A DNA stretch of 64,000 nucleotides from Paenibacillus pabuli (GTDB lineage Bacteria > Bacillota > Bacilli > Paenibacillales > Paenibacillaceae). The stretch spans positions 4,464,001 through 4,528,000 of the forward strand of contig NZ_CP073714.1 of assembly GCF_023101145.1 (NCBI RefSeq). Reading direction: 5' to 3'. A program made the position numbers and the translations under genes. The notes under the pieces are model-generated. The model did not search any database. It was not told the DNA's origin and saw nothing but the letters and a program-made list of their open reading frames with translations. Positions 9,357 through 17,861 of this stretch are shown here, one piece after another; positions within the stretch are counted from its first letter, which is position 1; every line of letters starts with the position of its first letter.

Positions 9357-10642
9357 GTGTGAAACGGAAGCACAACCATATTATTGAATGTTCGATGTTG
9401 ATTCTCGATACTCATATGTCCACCATACTTCTCGCTCATTCTCGCGATGTTGGTAAGTCCGATCCCGTGAAACTCCGGATTGGCCTTCTCGCTTTTCAAG
9501 TGAGTTATTCGCTCCTCCACATGATTCATAATTTGGATTACGAGTGCAGATGCCGTGGAGTGAATGGCAATCAGAATATATCGGTCTTCGGCATGCCTGA
9601 CCTTTTTGGAAGCCTCGATGGCATTATCCAGCATATTGCCGAGAACAACGCATAGATCATATCGATCGATAAGCACATGCTGTGAATGAAGCCCAATTCG
9701 GGTATCGATTCGAATCCCGTTTGCCTGCCCCATGGCAATGGTGTTCGTAACAAGAGCATCGATCACAAGATTGCCGGAGTTCACCCGTTGGTATGCTCCT
9801 TCGATCTTGTTTAACGTGAGTCTAATATGATCACCGGCAGCATCAAGTTTGTGTTGCTTGATGCATTCGTCAATGTACAGAAACTGTTGGTTAATATCAT
9901 GGATGATGCTTTTAATGTTTTTGAAACTGTGAACGGTCTTCTCATAGTTGGCATCCTGATAATCCATTTGACGCTGCAATTGAGCATTTTCATGCGCGAG
10001 TTGAACCTTTTCTACCATATTATCGAATACATAAACAATGAACACATTAAGAAAAAGGGAGCCTAGCACAGAAATGACATAAAAGAGGTTTTTTTCACTA
10101 TAAGTCGAAGCCACATTGATCTGATAGATCGTAATGGTGGGTACAACCAAAAACAAGAAATAATAACGATAATGAACAGCGAAACTTCTGCGTTTGGCGA
10201 TTAAACGCACAATCTGGATGACAATGAACATGATACTGCAACCAAGCAACATCACCTTGGAGAACACCCAATAATACTCCCCATTGTAGTGATCCCATAT
10301 GCTGTAATCCTTGGAGTCCAGTGTACTGATAATATATACAGCAATGTAATTCGCTGTTGTCAGCAGTACCGCATACAAGACGGTAAATGCAAGTTTAATT
10401 ATGAATTCCACTTTATAGGATTGCGCCAGGCTGAAGATGAATAACAGAGCAAAAGCAGATGAAATGAGCGGTGAAAATGATGAGGTTAAATAGAAACAAC
10501 CCAGTATAATAAATACAGTGAAATATAGGGCTCTGTATGGCTTTCGTTTGGACTTGCCCAGCACTGAATCGAAATAAAAATTCACCTGGAACGCCATAAG
10601 TAAGGGAACAACGATAACGGACAAGATCATATATGCATCCAT
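9344..10642 (-). CDS. GHKL sensor histidine kinase (AgrC-like)
   Basis: This 432-residue kinase has about six N-terminal membrane helices (residues 1-210), a coiled-coil linker (VEKVQLAHENAQLQRQM) and the phospho-acceptor His in IIHDINQQFLYIDE. The GHKL ATPase domain has N box LGNMLDNAIEAS and GIGLTNIARMSEKYGG. This class usually senses peptide pheromones or cell-envelope stress and phosphorylates a LytTR regulator, here encoded 1 nt upstream. No agrB or agrD-like gene lies within reach, so the ligand is unknown. The next gene downstream is the serine hydrolase at 7179, a possible target. Confidence 0.85.
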   Translation of the reverse strand: MDAYMILSVIVVPLLMAFQVNFYFDSVLGKSKRKPYRALYFTVFIILGCFYLTSSFSPLISSAFALLFIFSLAQSYKVEFIIKLAFTVLYAVLLTTANYIAVYIISTLDSKDYSIWDHYNGEYYWVFSKVMLLGCSIMFIVIQIVRLIAKRRSFAVHYRYYFLFLVVPTITIYQINVASTYSEKNLFYVISVLGSLFLNVFIVYVFDNMVEKVQLAHENAQLQRQMDYQDANYEKTVHSFKNIKSIIHDINQQFLYIDECIKQHKLDAAGDHIRLTLNKIEGAYQRVNSGNLVIDALVTNTIAMGQANGIRIDTRIGLHSQHVLIDRYDLCVVLGNMLDNAIEASKKVRHAEDRYILIAIHSTASALVIQIMNHVEERITHLKSEKANPEFHGIGLTNIARMSEKYGGHMSIENQHRTFNNMVVLPFHTNNP

Positions 10643-10643
10643 A

Positions 10644-11384
10644 TCAATGGATCCTCATGATCATATATTTGGTATAGGCATCCTTGACTTCTTTGACTTT
10701 GGAACGACCTATGGGCAATTCACTTCCATTTAACATGACTACCTGGGTGCCCGCAAACTTCTGCACATGCATCAGATTGATGATAATTGAGCGGTGAATT
10801 TGCAAAAAGCCGTGGTCTTTCAAAGCTTCAGCATAGCTGGAAAGAATGCCTTTGGTCTCATGCGTGTGTTCTTGGGTCACAAAATTCAATTTGTTTTTGA
10901 TTGTTAAACTCTTCATGACCTCAATCCAGAGAATATCATCATATTTCAGCAGGAACTCTTCATAGTCCGACTTGATCAGTACATACTTTTTGTCCATCGC
11001 TTGGAAATATTGGCACAGCTTAATCATCTTTTCTTCAAAGATCTGTGGCTGAATCGGCTTAATTAGATATTGAAAGGTCATGACATCGAAGCTTTCAACC
11101 ATATACTCCGGGTAACTGGTCAGAAACATAATCTGTACGTCCAACTGTTTCATATTTCTGATTTCTTTGGCTGTCTGGATTCCGTTCATTCCGCTCATCT
11201 CCACATCCATAATGAGAATATGGAACGTGTCCCCAACGTTTTTATAATGAGAGACCAGCTGTTCACCTGAAGCAAAGAATGTAATTTGGAAATCAATATT
11301 CGTTTTGAGAGACAAAGAGATCAACATCGTTTTCACAAGCTCTCTTTGTTTCTCCTCATCATCACAGATAGCAACATTGAACAT
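10644..11384 (-). CDS. LytTR-family response regulator (AgrA-like)
   Basis: The 246-residue protein has a receiver domain with phospho-acceptor D60 (HILIMDVEMSGMNG) and a LytTR DNA-binding domain from about 145 (DDILWIEVMKSLTIKN, FLQIHRSIIINL). ATG is 9 nt after AAGGCGG. Its TGA stop precedes the kinase ATG by one base, so the pair is translationally coupled. LytTR regulators bind paired 9-bp repeats. I did not find convincing ones in the flanking intergenic DNA. Confidence 0.88.
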   Translation of the reverse strand: MFNVAICDDEEKQRELVKTMLISLSLKTNIDFQITFFASGEQLVSHYKNVGDTFHILIMDVEMSGMNGIQTAKEIRNMKQLDVQIMFLTSYPEYMVESFDVMTFQYLIKPIQPQIFEEKMIKLCQYFQAMDKKYVLIKSDYEEFLLKYDDILWIEVMKSLTIKNKLNFVTQEHTHETKGILSSYAEALKDHGFLQIHRSIIINLMHVQKFAGTQVVMLNGSELPIGRSKVKEVKDAYTKYMIMRIH

Positions 11385-11595
11385 TCTTGAACATCCGCCT
11401 TTCCTTGTTATCGACTCTGAATTTCACTCTCGAATATACTATTTTAGCATAGGTTCCAGGGCCAAATTAGGATGAAATGTATTATTTCCGACCCCAAAAT
11501 GCACAAAAACCGCTACCCTTTTCAGATTAATGAGTACAATGAGCCTATCCCAGAATGATGGGATATTGATTTGGAAGAGGAATTAATAACAACAA

Positions 11596-11631
11596 CAAAG
11601 CCGATCAATTTTTCTCCATTGATCGGCTTTG
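11596..11631 (-). terminator. Terminator downstream of pdxS
   Basis: Arms caaagccgatcaa (11596-11608) and ttgatcggctttg (11619-11631) make a 13-bp perfect stem, with a TTG-rich tract after it on the minus strand. A smaller stem-loop (11546-11552 with 11559-11565) lies farther downstream. The rest of the 11385-11595 gap holds nothing else I can support. Confidence 0.6.
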
Positions 11632-11676
11632 CTTGATACCTGTTTCTCATTTATTCAAGCTGAATGCTATCTACTC

Positions 11677-12558
11677 CTACCAACCGCGGTTGGACATGCG
11701 CTCCTCTGGAGACAATTTAGAAATTTCAATCCCTTTCATAGGAGCTCCCAGGTTTTTGGATACTTCGGCAATCAGTTTGTAATCCGTGTAATGTGTTGTA
11801 GCTTCGACGATGGCACGAGCAAATTTCTCAGGGTTATCGGATTTGAAAATACCGGATCCTACAAACACTCCGTCTGCTCCCAGATGCATCATAAGTGCTG
11901 CGTCTGCTGGAGTGGCTACACCGCCTGCTGCAAAGTTAACGACAGGAAGTTTTCCATTTTCGTGAACATCACGCAGCAGTTCATAAGCTACACCCAAATT
12001 TTTCGCTTCAGCGTATAACTCGTCCTTGGACATGTTTGTCACTTTGCGGATCTGACTGTTAATCAGACGCATATGGCGAACTGCCTCAACAATGTTGCCC
12101 GTTCCAGGTTCACCTTTGGTACGAATCATCGATGCGCCTTCGCCAATACGGCGAAGAGCCTCTCCCAAATCTTTGGCTCCACATACAAATGGTACGGTGA
12201 ACTCTTGTTTATCGATATGGAATACCTCGTCTGCAGGCGTCAAAACTTCACTTTCGTCGAGATAATCTACCCCAAGTGACTCAAGCACTTTGGCTTCTAT
12301 GTAATGACCAATACGCGCTTTAGCCATAACAGGAATAGATACAACCTTCATAACCTCTTCAACGATGGTTGGATCTGCCATACGAGCTACACCGCCGGCT
12401 GCCCGAATATCGGAGGGTACCCGTTCAAGAGCCATAACAGCTGTTGCTCCTGCCGCTTCGGCTATTTTAGCTTGTTCTGCATTCATGACGTCCATGATGA
12501 CGCCGCCTTTTTGCATCTCAGCCATTCCTCTTTTTACACGATCTGTACCTGTTTGCAT
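11677..12558 (-). CDS. pdxS: Pyridoxal 5'-phosphate synthase lyase subunit PdxS
   Basis: This 293-residue TIM-barrel enzyme makes PLP from ribose 5-phosphate, glyceraldehyde 3-phosphate and ammonia. D23 (VIMDVMNAEQ) and K80 (VMAKARIGH) correspond to the conserved catalytic Asp and Schiff-base Lys. GEPGTGN and FAAGGVATPADAAL are family signatures. ATG follows AGGAGG with 8 nt spacing. The glutaminase subunit gene pdxT normally follows pdxS, but the next gene here is an unrelated regulator, so pdxT must be elsewhere or ammonia is used directly. A divergent MocR regulator suggests PLP-responsive control. Confidence 0.95.
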   Translation of the reverse strand: MQTGTDRVKRGMAEMQKGGVIMDVMNAEQAKIAEAAGATAVMALERVPSDIRAAGGVARMADPTIVEEVMKVVSIPVMAKARIGHYIEAKVLESLGVDYLDESEVLTPADEVFHIDKQEFTVPFVCGAKDLGEALRRIGEGASMIRTKGEPGTGNIVEAVRHMRLINSQIRKVTNMSKDELYAEAKNLGVAYELLRDVHENGKLPVVNFAAGGVATPADAALMMHLGADGVFVGSGIFKSDNPEKFARAIVEATTHYTDYKLIAEVSKNLGAPMKGIEISKLSPEERMSNRGW

Positions 12559-12694
12559 TATTGTATTCCTCCTAATTAACTTTTATTGTTTCACTTCCAA
12601 CTATGATTTAGTATAAAATGAGAATGGACAACTAAAAAGATCCAATATTTTCGGTTTTTATTGTACCACTTATAAAATAATCTCTGGAGGGCAT

Positions 12695-14185
12695 ATGCAA
12701 TTTCATGTAGCTTACAGTTCATATTTGAACCGAAAATATACCAAGATGAAAGCTCTCTACCAAGCCATTCGTGACGCTATTCAAGAAGGTAATCTGGTGC
12801 ATGGCGAGAAGTTACCATCTACAAGAGAGCTAGCTGCGACGTATCACATTTCCCGCGGTACAGTGAATCAGGTATATGATACGTTGACTGCTCAAGGTTA
12901 CATCCATTCAGAGCACGGAAGAGGAACCTTTGTTGCATATCAGTTGGATTTAAGCAATGATGCATCCACAGTGAAAGCTTGTACTCATCATTTATCTGCT
13001 TGGGGAAATCGTATTCAGCAGTTTGAACAACAGGCCACTCAAAGAAATACACAAACCATTGCACAAACAAGTGATCCCAAAATTGAGAGCGGCGAAGCTG
13101 TTATCGATTTTAGCAAATATCAGCCTGATTTTTCCAAATTTCCATATGATGAATGGAACAATCGATTGTATGCAGAGATACGTCATCGTGAGCATCACAT
13201 GAAATCAAACTCCGCGGTTAGTTCAACAGGAGATCCGAAATTGAGAGAAGCCATTGCTGCCTACCTTCGGAGGATGCGAGGGATACAAGTCGATGCGGAC
13301 CATATTGCAGTGACTGCAGGTTCCATGCAAGCGATAGCTCTGCTCACTCAATTACTTGCAGATCCAGGGGATTATGTCGTAACGGAGAGCCCTTGTTATG
13401 TCGGGATTTCAAAAGCCATTTTGGCTGCAGGTGCGAGGCTAATTGAAGCCAATCTCGATGGTCAGGGAGTTGTACCCCAAAACTGGGATGCACGTATGTT
13501 GTTTGTCACACCGTCACGACAATTCCCTACGGGCGAAATGCTTAGCCTTGAACGCAGACAAACCTTGCTGGATTGGGCACATCGTCAGGATGCGATGATT
13601 GTCGAGGATGATTATGACAGTGAATTCCGTTACCGCGGGATGCATGTTGAACCTTTGAAAACCCTGGATAAAGCGGGACGTGTAATCTACTTGGGCAGCT
13701 TCACAAAAACCTTGCCTTTTGAAGTTCGGCTTGGTTATGTGGTTCTACCATCCGCACTGGCGGACACCTTTAGAAAGGCACAAGCATTATACGAGCCAAG
13801 ACCCGTCAATCTAATCGAACAGCGGGCATTGGCTGCATTTATGACAAGCGGTCAATACGAGCGTCATTTGCGGAGAATGAATCGTCTATACAGTCGCAAA
13901 TTTCATTTGTTACTCAAACTTTTGAATCAGCAGCTCTCGACATGGTTTGATTGGGTGGAAAATGAAGCGGGTCTTCATGTGTTTGGCTGGTGGCGAGGTG
14001 ATGCCTCCACTTATGAACTCTTTCGGGCATCGGCCAGGTCAGAAGGGGTAGTATACTCAGAAGTCAGCAGTTCAACACCTGACGGTATGAAGTATGGTAT
14101 ATATTTATCATTTGCACATTTGTCAGATGTTCAATTACAGGATGGTGTATCCAAATTAAAAAATGCCGTCACAGCGCCATTGTAA
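12695..14185 (+). CDS. MocR/PdxR-type regulator (GntR HTH fused to aminotransferase domain)
   Basis: This 496-residue protein has an N-terminal GntR winged helix (about 10-75; LPSTRELAATYHISRGTVNQVYD split across two helices). A fold-type I aminotransferase-like domain fills about 130-490. The PLP-binding Lys lies in YLGSFTKTLPF, and the Asp that contacts the pyridine nitrogen lies in VEDDYDSEFRY. Divergence from pdxS over 136 bp strongly suggests a PdxR that senses PLP and controls pdxS. ATG follows GGAGG by 4 nt. The C-terminus is followed by a large hairpin. Confidence 0.88.
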   Translation: MQFHVAYSSYLNRKYTKMKALYQAIRDAIQEGNLVHGEKLPSTRELAATYHISRGTVNQVYDTLTAQGYIHSEHGRGTFVAYQLDLSNDASTVKACTHHLSAWGNRIQQFEQQATQRNTQTIAQTSDPKIESGEAVIDFSKYQPDFSKFPYDEWNNRLYAEIRHREHHMKSNSAVSSTGDPKLREAIAAYLRRMRGIQVDADHIAVTAGSMQAIALLTQLLADPGDYVVTESPCYVGISKAILAAGARLIEANLDGQGVVPQNWDARMLFVTPSRQFPTGEMLSLERRQTLLDWAHRQDAMIVEDDYDSEFRYRGMHVEPLKTLDKAGRVIYLGSFTKTLPFEVRLGYVVLPSALADTFRKAQALYEPRPVNLIEQRALAAFMTSGQYERHLRRMNRLYSRKFHLLLKLLNQQLSTWFDWVENEAGLHVFGWWRGDASTYELFRASARSEGVVYSEVSSSTPDGMKYGIYLSFAHLSDVQLQDGVSKLKNAVTAPL

Positions 14186-14223
14186 GGTACTATGTCTCTT
14201 TCGTCTCTCCAAACTGAACACCA

Positions 14224-14297
14224 AAAAATCCCCTCTTTTGTACAGGTAGAGTCCACAGTTATGGAATCTCTATTGACCTGTCACCCTGAGGGGATTT
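14224..14297. terminator. Shared bidirectional terminator, mocR / codA
   Basis: The outer stem pairs aaatcccctc (14226-14235) with gaggggattt (14288-14297), and an inner stem uses acaggt and acctgt. On the minus strand six Ts follow, so it best serves codA. It also lies downstream of the convergent regulator. Confidence 0.7.
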
Positions 14298-14345
14298 ATT
14301 GACTAATGTGTAGGTTCTGCTTGACGCATCCCACTTTTCATTCGA

Positions 14346-15614
14346 TTATTTATTGAAAGTAACCTTCTCCGAAGCGCCATCAAGAATGATTGACGTGTCC
14401 CGCGGTTTCGTTTCCGCTATTTTGCGGCCACCTCTATATGAGTAGAGTACCCCAGCCTGTTTGCGAACGGCCTCGTATTCATTCTCTGCTTCTAGAACGA
14501 TGAAGTTGGCAGGCTTACCTTCTTCAATCCCGTATACATCCTCAATATGCAGCGTTCTTGCGGTGTTCTTCGTAATGAGATCGACTGAATTTACGATTTG
14601 ATCATAACCGAGCAGCTGCGAAGCATGGATTCCCATGTGCAGCACCTGAAGCATGTTGCCCGTTCCTAGCGGATACCATGGATCGAAGATATCATCATGA
14701 CCGAAGCATACGTTAAGACCAGCTTCCTGCAGTTCTTTGACGCGAGTCAGACCTCTTCTTTTTGGATACGTGTCGAAGCGGCCTTGCAAGTGAATGTTGA
14801 CCAGCGGATTCGAGACAAAATTGAGATCAGCCATCTTCAGTAATCTGAATAATTTGTACGTATATGCGTCATTATATGATCCCATCGCAGTCGTGTGACT
14901 TGCTGTCGTGCGAGAGCCCAGTCCGCGTTCGTAGGCTTCTTTGGCAACCACTTCCACAAAGCGGGATTGCTCGTCATCGATCTCGTCGCAATGGATGTCG
15001 ATCAGACGGTCATATTTCTCGGCAAGGTCAAAAGCAACCTTCATCGAGTCGACACCGTATTCTCTCGTGAATTCGAAGTGCGGAATGCCGCCGACCACAT
15101 CAACGCCCATTTTCAGTGACTCTTCAAGCAGTTCTGCACCGTTCGGATAGGAATGAATGCCTTCCTGTGGGAACGCCACAAGCTGGATATCGATGTAGGG
15201 TGCCATCTCTTCTTTTACTTCAAGCATCGCTTTGACTGCCGTTAAGCTAGGATCTGTAACGTCTACATGTGTCCTAACATGTTGGATTCCTTGTGCCATC
15301 TGCCATTTCAGTGCTGTTTTGGAGCGGGTTTTAACATCTTCATGCGTCAGGAATGCCTTGCGTTCCGACCAGCGCTGAATACCTTCGAACAGCGTTCCGC
15401 TCAAATTCCATTCAGGCTCACCAGCCGTTAACGTTGTATCCAGATGGATGTGAGGCTCAATGAACGGCGGCAGTACAAGTGAACCTTTGACGTCAAGCAC
15501 TTCCTCATTTGCAGTTGCTTGCAGCTCCTGTGTGATTTGTTCGAACTTCCCTTCCTTCACGACGATATTCCATAAACCTTCTTTACCCCGCAATTTTGCG
15601 TTCTGAATAATCAT
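14346..15614 (-). CDS. codA: Cytosine deaminase CodA
   Basis: This 422-residue amidohydrolase deaminates cytosine to uracil for pyrimidine salvage. Strong CodA signatures are present: metal ligands in PHIHLDTTLTAGEPEWN, HCDEIDDEQSRF (catalytic Glu), SHTTAMGSYN, NPLVNIHLQGRFDTYPKRRG and GHDDIFDPWYPLG. The match to the E. coli enzyme remembered from the literature runs over the full length. Its start overlaps the codB stop by 32 nt, and AGGGG precedes ATG by 7 nt. It is regulated with codB from the leader at 16864-17090. Confidence 0.95.
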   Translation of the reverse strand: MIIQNAKLRGKEGLWNIVVKEGKFEQITQELQATANEEVLDVKGSLVLPPFIEPHIHLDTTLTAGEPEWNLSGTLFEGIQRWSERKAFLTHEDVKTRSKTALKWQMAQGIQHVRTHVDVTDPSLTAVKAMLEVKEEMAPYIDIQLVAFPQEGIHSYPNGAELLEESLKMGVDVVGGIPHFEFTREYGVDSMKVAFDLAEKYDRLIDIHCDEIDDEQSRFVEVVAKEAYERGLGSRTTASHTTAMGSYNDAYTYKLFRLLKMADLNFVSNPLVNIHLQGRFDTYPKRRGLTRVKELQEAGLNVCFGHDDIFDPWYPLGTGNMLQVLHMGIHASQLLGYDQIVNSVDLITKNTARTLHIEDVYGIEEGKPANFIVLEAENEYEAVRKQAGVLYSYRGGRKIAETKPRDTSIILDGASEKVTFNK

Positions 15615-16863
15615 TTATTTTCCCCTTTTCATTGTTGGATTCTTGGTTAGGAATGATCAGCATCAACACGATGTAGGCCACTGCCGTACCGATCAGTGCA
15701 TTTAATGGAGTTACTCCTGGAGCTAATTGGGCGAAAGCAACACCGATGGCCCAAGCGACCATCGCTACCCAGTTTACCGTCTTGAAATTCATGTCAGCAA
15801 ACGGTTTATAGTTTCTACGCTTTACAAAGAAGTAGTCCGCGATGATAATCGCCCCAATGGACGGTACCGCTGCGCCCAGCACATTCAGGAAACTGACGAA
15901 ATTGTTGTACATCCACATGGCAAATACAGTACCCACAATGCCGTTTACGATGACGAAGAATTTTTTCGAAATTTTGGTGATGTTGGCAAAACCCAGGCCC
16001 GAAGCGTATAAGGCATTATCGTTGGTTGTCCAGATATTCAGTCCAAGAACGATGATCGCGGGAATGAGCAAACCTTGCAGGAACATGACCTCAGAGATAT
16101 CAGCCAGATTATATGCCATCGCACCGACTGCCCCGAACAGGAACATGAGCGAGTTTCCAAGGAAGAAGGCGATAACCGTTGCCGTAACCGCTTGGCGGGA
16201 CGTCCGGGAGAATCGGGCAAAATCAGGCGTCAGCGTTCCGCCACTAATGAATGAACCGATACAAATGGTCAATGCTGCTGCCGCGGTAAGCGTCTCAGTC
16301 GGCGTGTAATCGAGTAATCCTTGCAGACCACCCAGCGAGCCTGCACCTTTGAACATGGAGTAACCACCGAGAATGGCAATAGCCGGAACTGCGATATAAC
16401 CCAAGATAACGAGTGACTTCATACCGAAGATGGCTGATGCCGTCATGGCCAGACCAAACAGTAAAATCAACAGGTACACGTTCCAATCCATCGCTTTGGC
16501 GACCGGAATTGCGAACATGGCCACCCCTACTCCGAACCATCCGACTTGCGTGAAGCCCAGCAGGAAGGAAGGTAAGTACGATCCTTTATTACCGAACGCA
16601 TATTTCGCCAGCAAATGTGTAGACAGTCCCGTTTTGGCAGCAATATGCGCCAGTGCTCCTGTATAAATCCCGAGCACCAAGTTACCCGCAAGCACGATGC
16701 CAATAAACTCCATAAACGTTAAGCTTACTCCAAGCGTCCCTCCTGCCAGCATACTTGCCGAGAAGAAAGTGAATCCCAACATGACGGACAACGTCTTCCA
16801 AAAATGGTTTCTCTGCGTTTTTGGCACTTCCTGCCATGAAAACTCTTGATCTTGTTTGCTCAT
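15583..16863 (-). CDS. codB: Cytosine permease CodB (NCS1 family)
   Basis: This 426-residue membrane protein has about twelve hydrophobic segments and NCS1 features: N-terminal FSWQEVPKTQRNHFWKTLSVMLGFTF, GAVGAMAYN and TPDFARFSR. It imports cytosine with a cation for the deaminase encoded immediately downstream. ATG follows GGAGG with normal spacing. Transcription starts from the promoter near 17091-17119 and passes through a PyrR-type attenuator before reaching this gene. Confidence 0.92.
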   Translation of the reverse strand: MSKQDQEFSWQEVPKTQRNHFWKTLSVMLGFTFFSASMLAGGTLGVSLTFMEFIGIVLAGNLVLGIYTGALAHIAAKTGLSTHLLAKYAFGNKGSYLPSFLLGFTQVGWFGVGVAMFAIPVAKAMDWNVYLLILLFGLAMTASAIFGMKSLVILGYIAVPAIAILGGYSMFKGAGSLGGLQGLLDYTPTETLTAAAALTICIGSFISGGTLTPDFARFSRTSRQAVTATVIAFFLGNSLMFLFGAVGAMAYNLADISEVMFLQGLLIPAIIVLGLNIWTTNDNALYASGLGFANITKISKKFFVIVNGIVGTVFAMWMYNNFVSFLNVLGAAVPSIGAIIIADYFFVKRRNYKPFADMNFKTVNWVAMVAWAIGVAFAQLAPGVTPLNALIGTAVAYIVLMLIIPNQESNNEKGKINDYSERKIAG

Positions 16864-16910
16864 CAGAATACCTCCAAGTTAAAGTGTATCTGATACCAAA
16901 AAAAGCAGAA

Positions 16911-16958
16911 AAAAAGAGGCTACTTGTCAAGTTACACACTGACAAGTAGCCTCTTTTT
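16911..16958 (-). terminator. Attenuator terminator in the codBA leader
   Basis: Arms 16911-16929 and 16940-16958 form a 19-bp perfect stem with a 10-nt loop. On the minus strand it ends in a run of Ts, about 50 nt before the codB ATG. Its position between promoter and first gene makes it an attenuator rather than an end-of-operon terminator. Confidence 0.9.
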
Positions 16959-17090
16959 GCATCATAATCCGCGCGAAGACACAGAGCATCCCTAACGGAA
17001 TATGCCCCGAATCACGCGTGATTATAAAATCCGCTGCCCTTGCCAGCCTCTCTGGACTGAATTAAAGGTACCAGTATTCAATTACATTCT
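16959..17090 (-). promoter_or_regulatory. PyrR-binding leader (pyrimidine attenuator) of codBA
   Basis: On the minus strand the sequence CAGTCCAGAGAGGCTG (plus 17044-17059) has the conserved loop AGTCCAGAGAGGCT of PyrR-binding hairpins in Bacillus pyr leaders. Flanking CCTT and AAGG extend the stem. PyrR with UMP would stabilise this hairpin and let the downstream terminator (16911-16958) form. The AGAGGCT of the loop recurs in the terminator's 5' arm. The antiterminator partner is not resolved by eye. A perfect palindrome AATCACGCGTGATT also lies in the leader at 17011-17024. Confidence 0.82.
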
Positions 17091-17119
17091 ATTATTTTGG
17101 AAAAACCTGCAGTTGTCAA
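17091..17119 (-). promoter_or_regulatory. Sigma-A promoter of codBA
   Basis: On the minus strand TTGACA (17114-17119) is a perfect -35, followed after 17 nt by AATAAT (17091-17096) as -10. Transcription would begin near 17083 and include the whole PyrR-type leader. Confidence 0.75.
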
Positions 17120-17309
17120 TGTAATTATTATCCAACGCTTATTAATTCCTTATACAGCAAGCTATTTTGATCACGGATACTCCGATTACCCATGAGAGGT
17201 AATGACGGTTCTGGTTCTCCCTTCTATTTTTACTAAGAAAGGACTGGTAACTGTGCTAGCAAATGAAAAAATAGCTAGGTTAAACTTTGTTGTTGATATT
17301 CGATGATTA

Positions 17310-17323
17310 CGAACAAGTGTTCT
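17310..17323. promoter_or_regulatory. LexA (SOS)-like box overlapping a -10 element
   Basis: CGAACAAGTGTTCT matches the Gram-positive LexA consensus CGAACRNRYGTTYC at 13 of 14 positions. Its last base is the first of TATAAT (17323-17328), a perfect -10. The first downstream frame is the transposase remnant at 17362. No good -35 at 17 nt is visible. Confidence 0.55.
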
Positions 17324-17361
17324 ATAATAAGGGCAATATACTGTTCGGAGATGATTTGCCC

Positions 17362-17670
17362 ATGGATTTAAAAGAACTGAAAAAGCTTGCTGATACATTG
17401 GACGATAATGGTAAGCGAGAACTTATCTACTTTTTGCAGTCCCGAACCAAGGGAGTGGCACTTCCAGTTCGAGCGATTGATGAAATTCAAGAGCAGAAGC
17501 ACAAAGATGGACTTGTTTGCCCGCATTGCAAAAACCATTCTGTTGTTCGATTTGGAAAGTACGCTGTAAGAACACGCACTGGAGAGATTAAACGTCAACG
17601 TTACCGTTGTAAGTCCTGTCGCCAAACATTCAATGACCTTACGAACACCCCTCTGCAACGAACGAGGCAC
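17362..17670 (+). pseudogene. Truncated IS1595-type transposase (N-terminal zinc-ribbon part)
   Basis: The first about 103 residues look like the N-terminus of IS1595-family transposases. A leading helix (MDLKELKKLADTLDDNGKRE) is followed by a zinc ribbon with CPHC and CKSC, spaced by RYRC-type basic residues, then FNDLTNTPLQRTRH. The normal protein continues into a DDE catalytic domain of about 200 more residues. Here the frame instead runs on to 17925 through unrelated sequence and overlaps the next gene. I infer a deletion at about 17670, so it is inactive. ATG at 17362 has GGAG 11 nt upstream. No terminal inverted repeats could be assigned. Confidence 0.65.
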
Positions 17671-17861
17671 AGCAAGGAATATGAGAATACCGCATCGAAT
17701 AAGAAACCATATGTTGGTCAAATCATGCCTGTTTACTGTGACCGACACGAACACCAAACTTCGGCTTTCTGCTTATTCTTGTTAGCTAACGGGCAGTTAT
17801 GCGTAACTTTCTGGGAATGTAAACATCTAAATAACGTAAGGAACGAGGAGGCAGACAATTC

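Noticed and set aside
11530..11587. An 18-codon frame starting ATGAGTACAATG upstream of the AgrA-like gene, considered as a peptide pheromone
   Set aside because: It lacks a ribosome binding site, an amphipathic leader and the conserved Cys and C-terminal charge pattern of AgrD.
17671..17861. The rest of the transposase frame as a real fusion protein of 212 residues
   Set aside because: After residue about 103 the sequence loses all transposase similarity and overlaps the start of the APH-family gene, so it reads as a broken gene.
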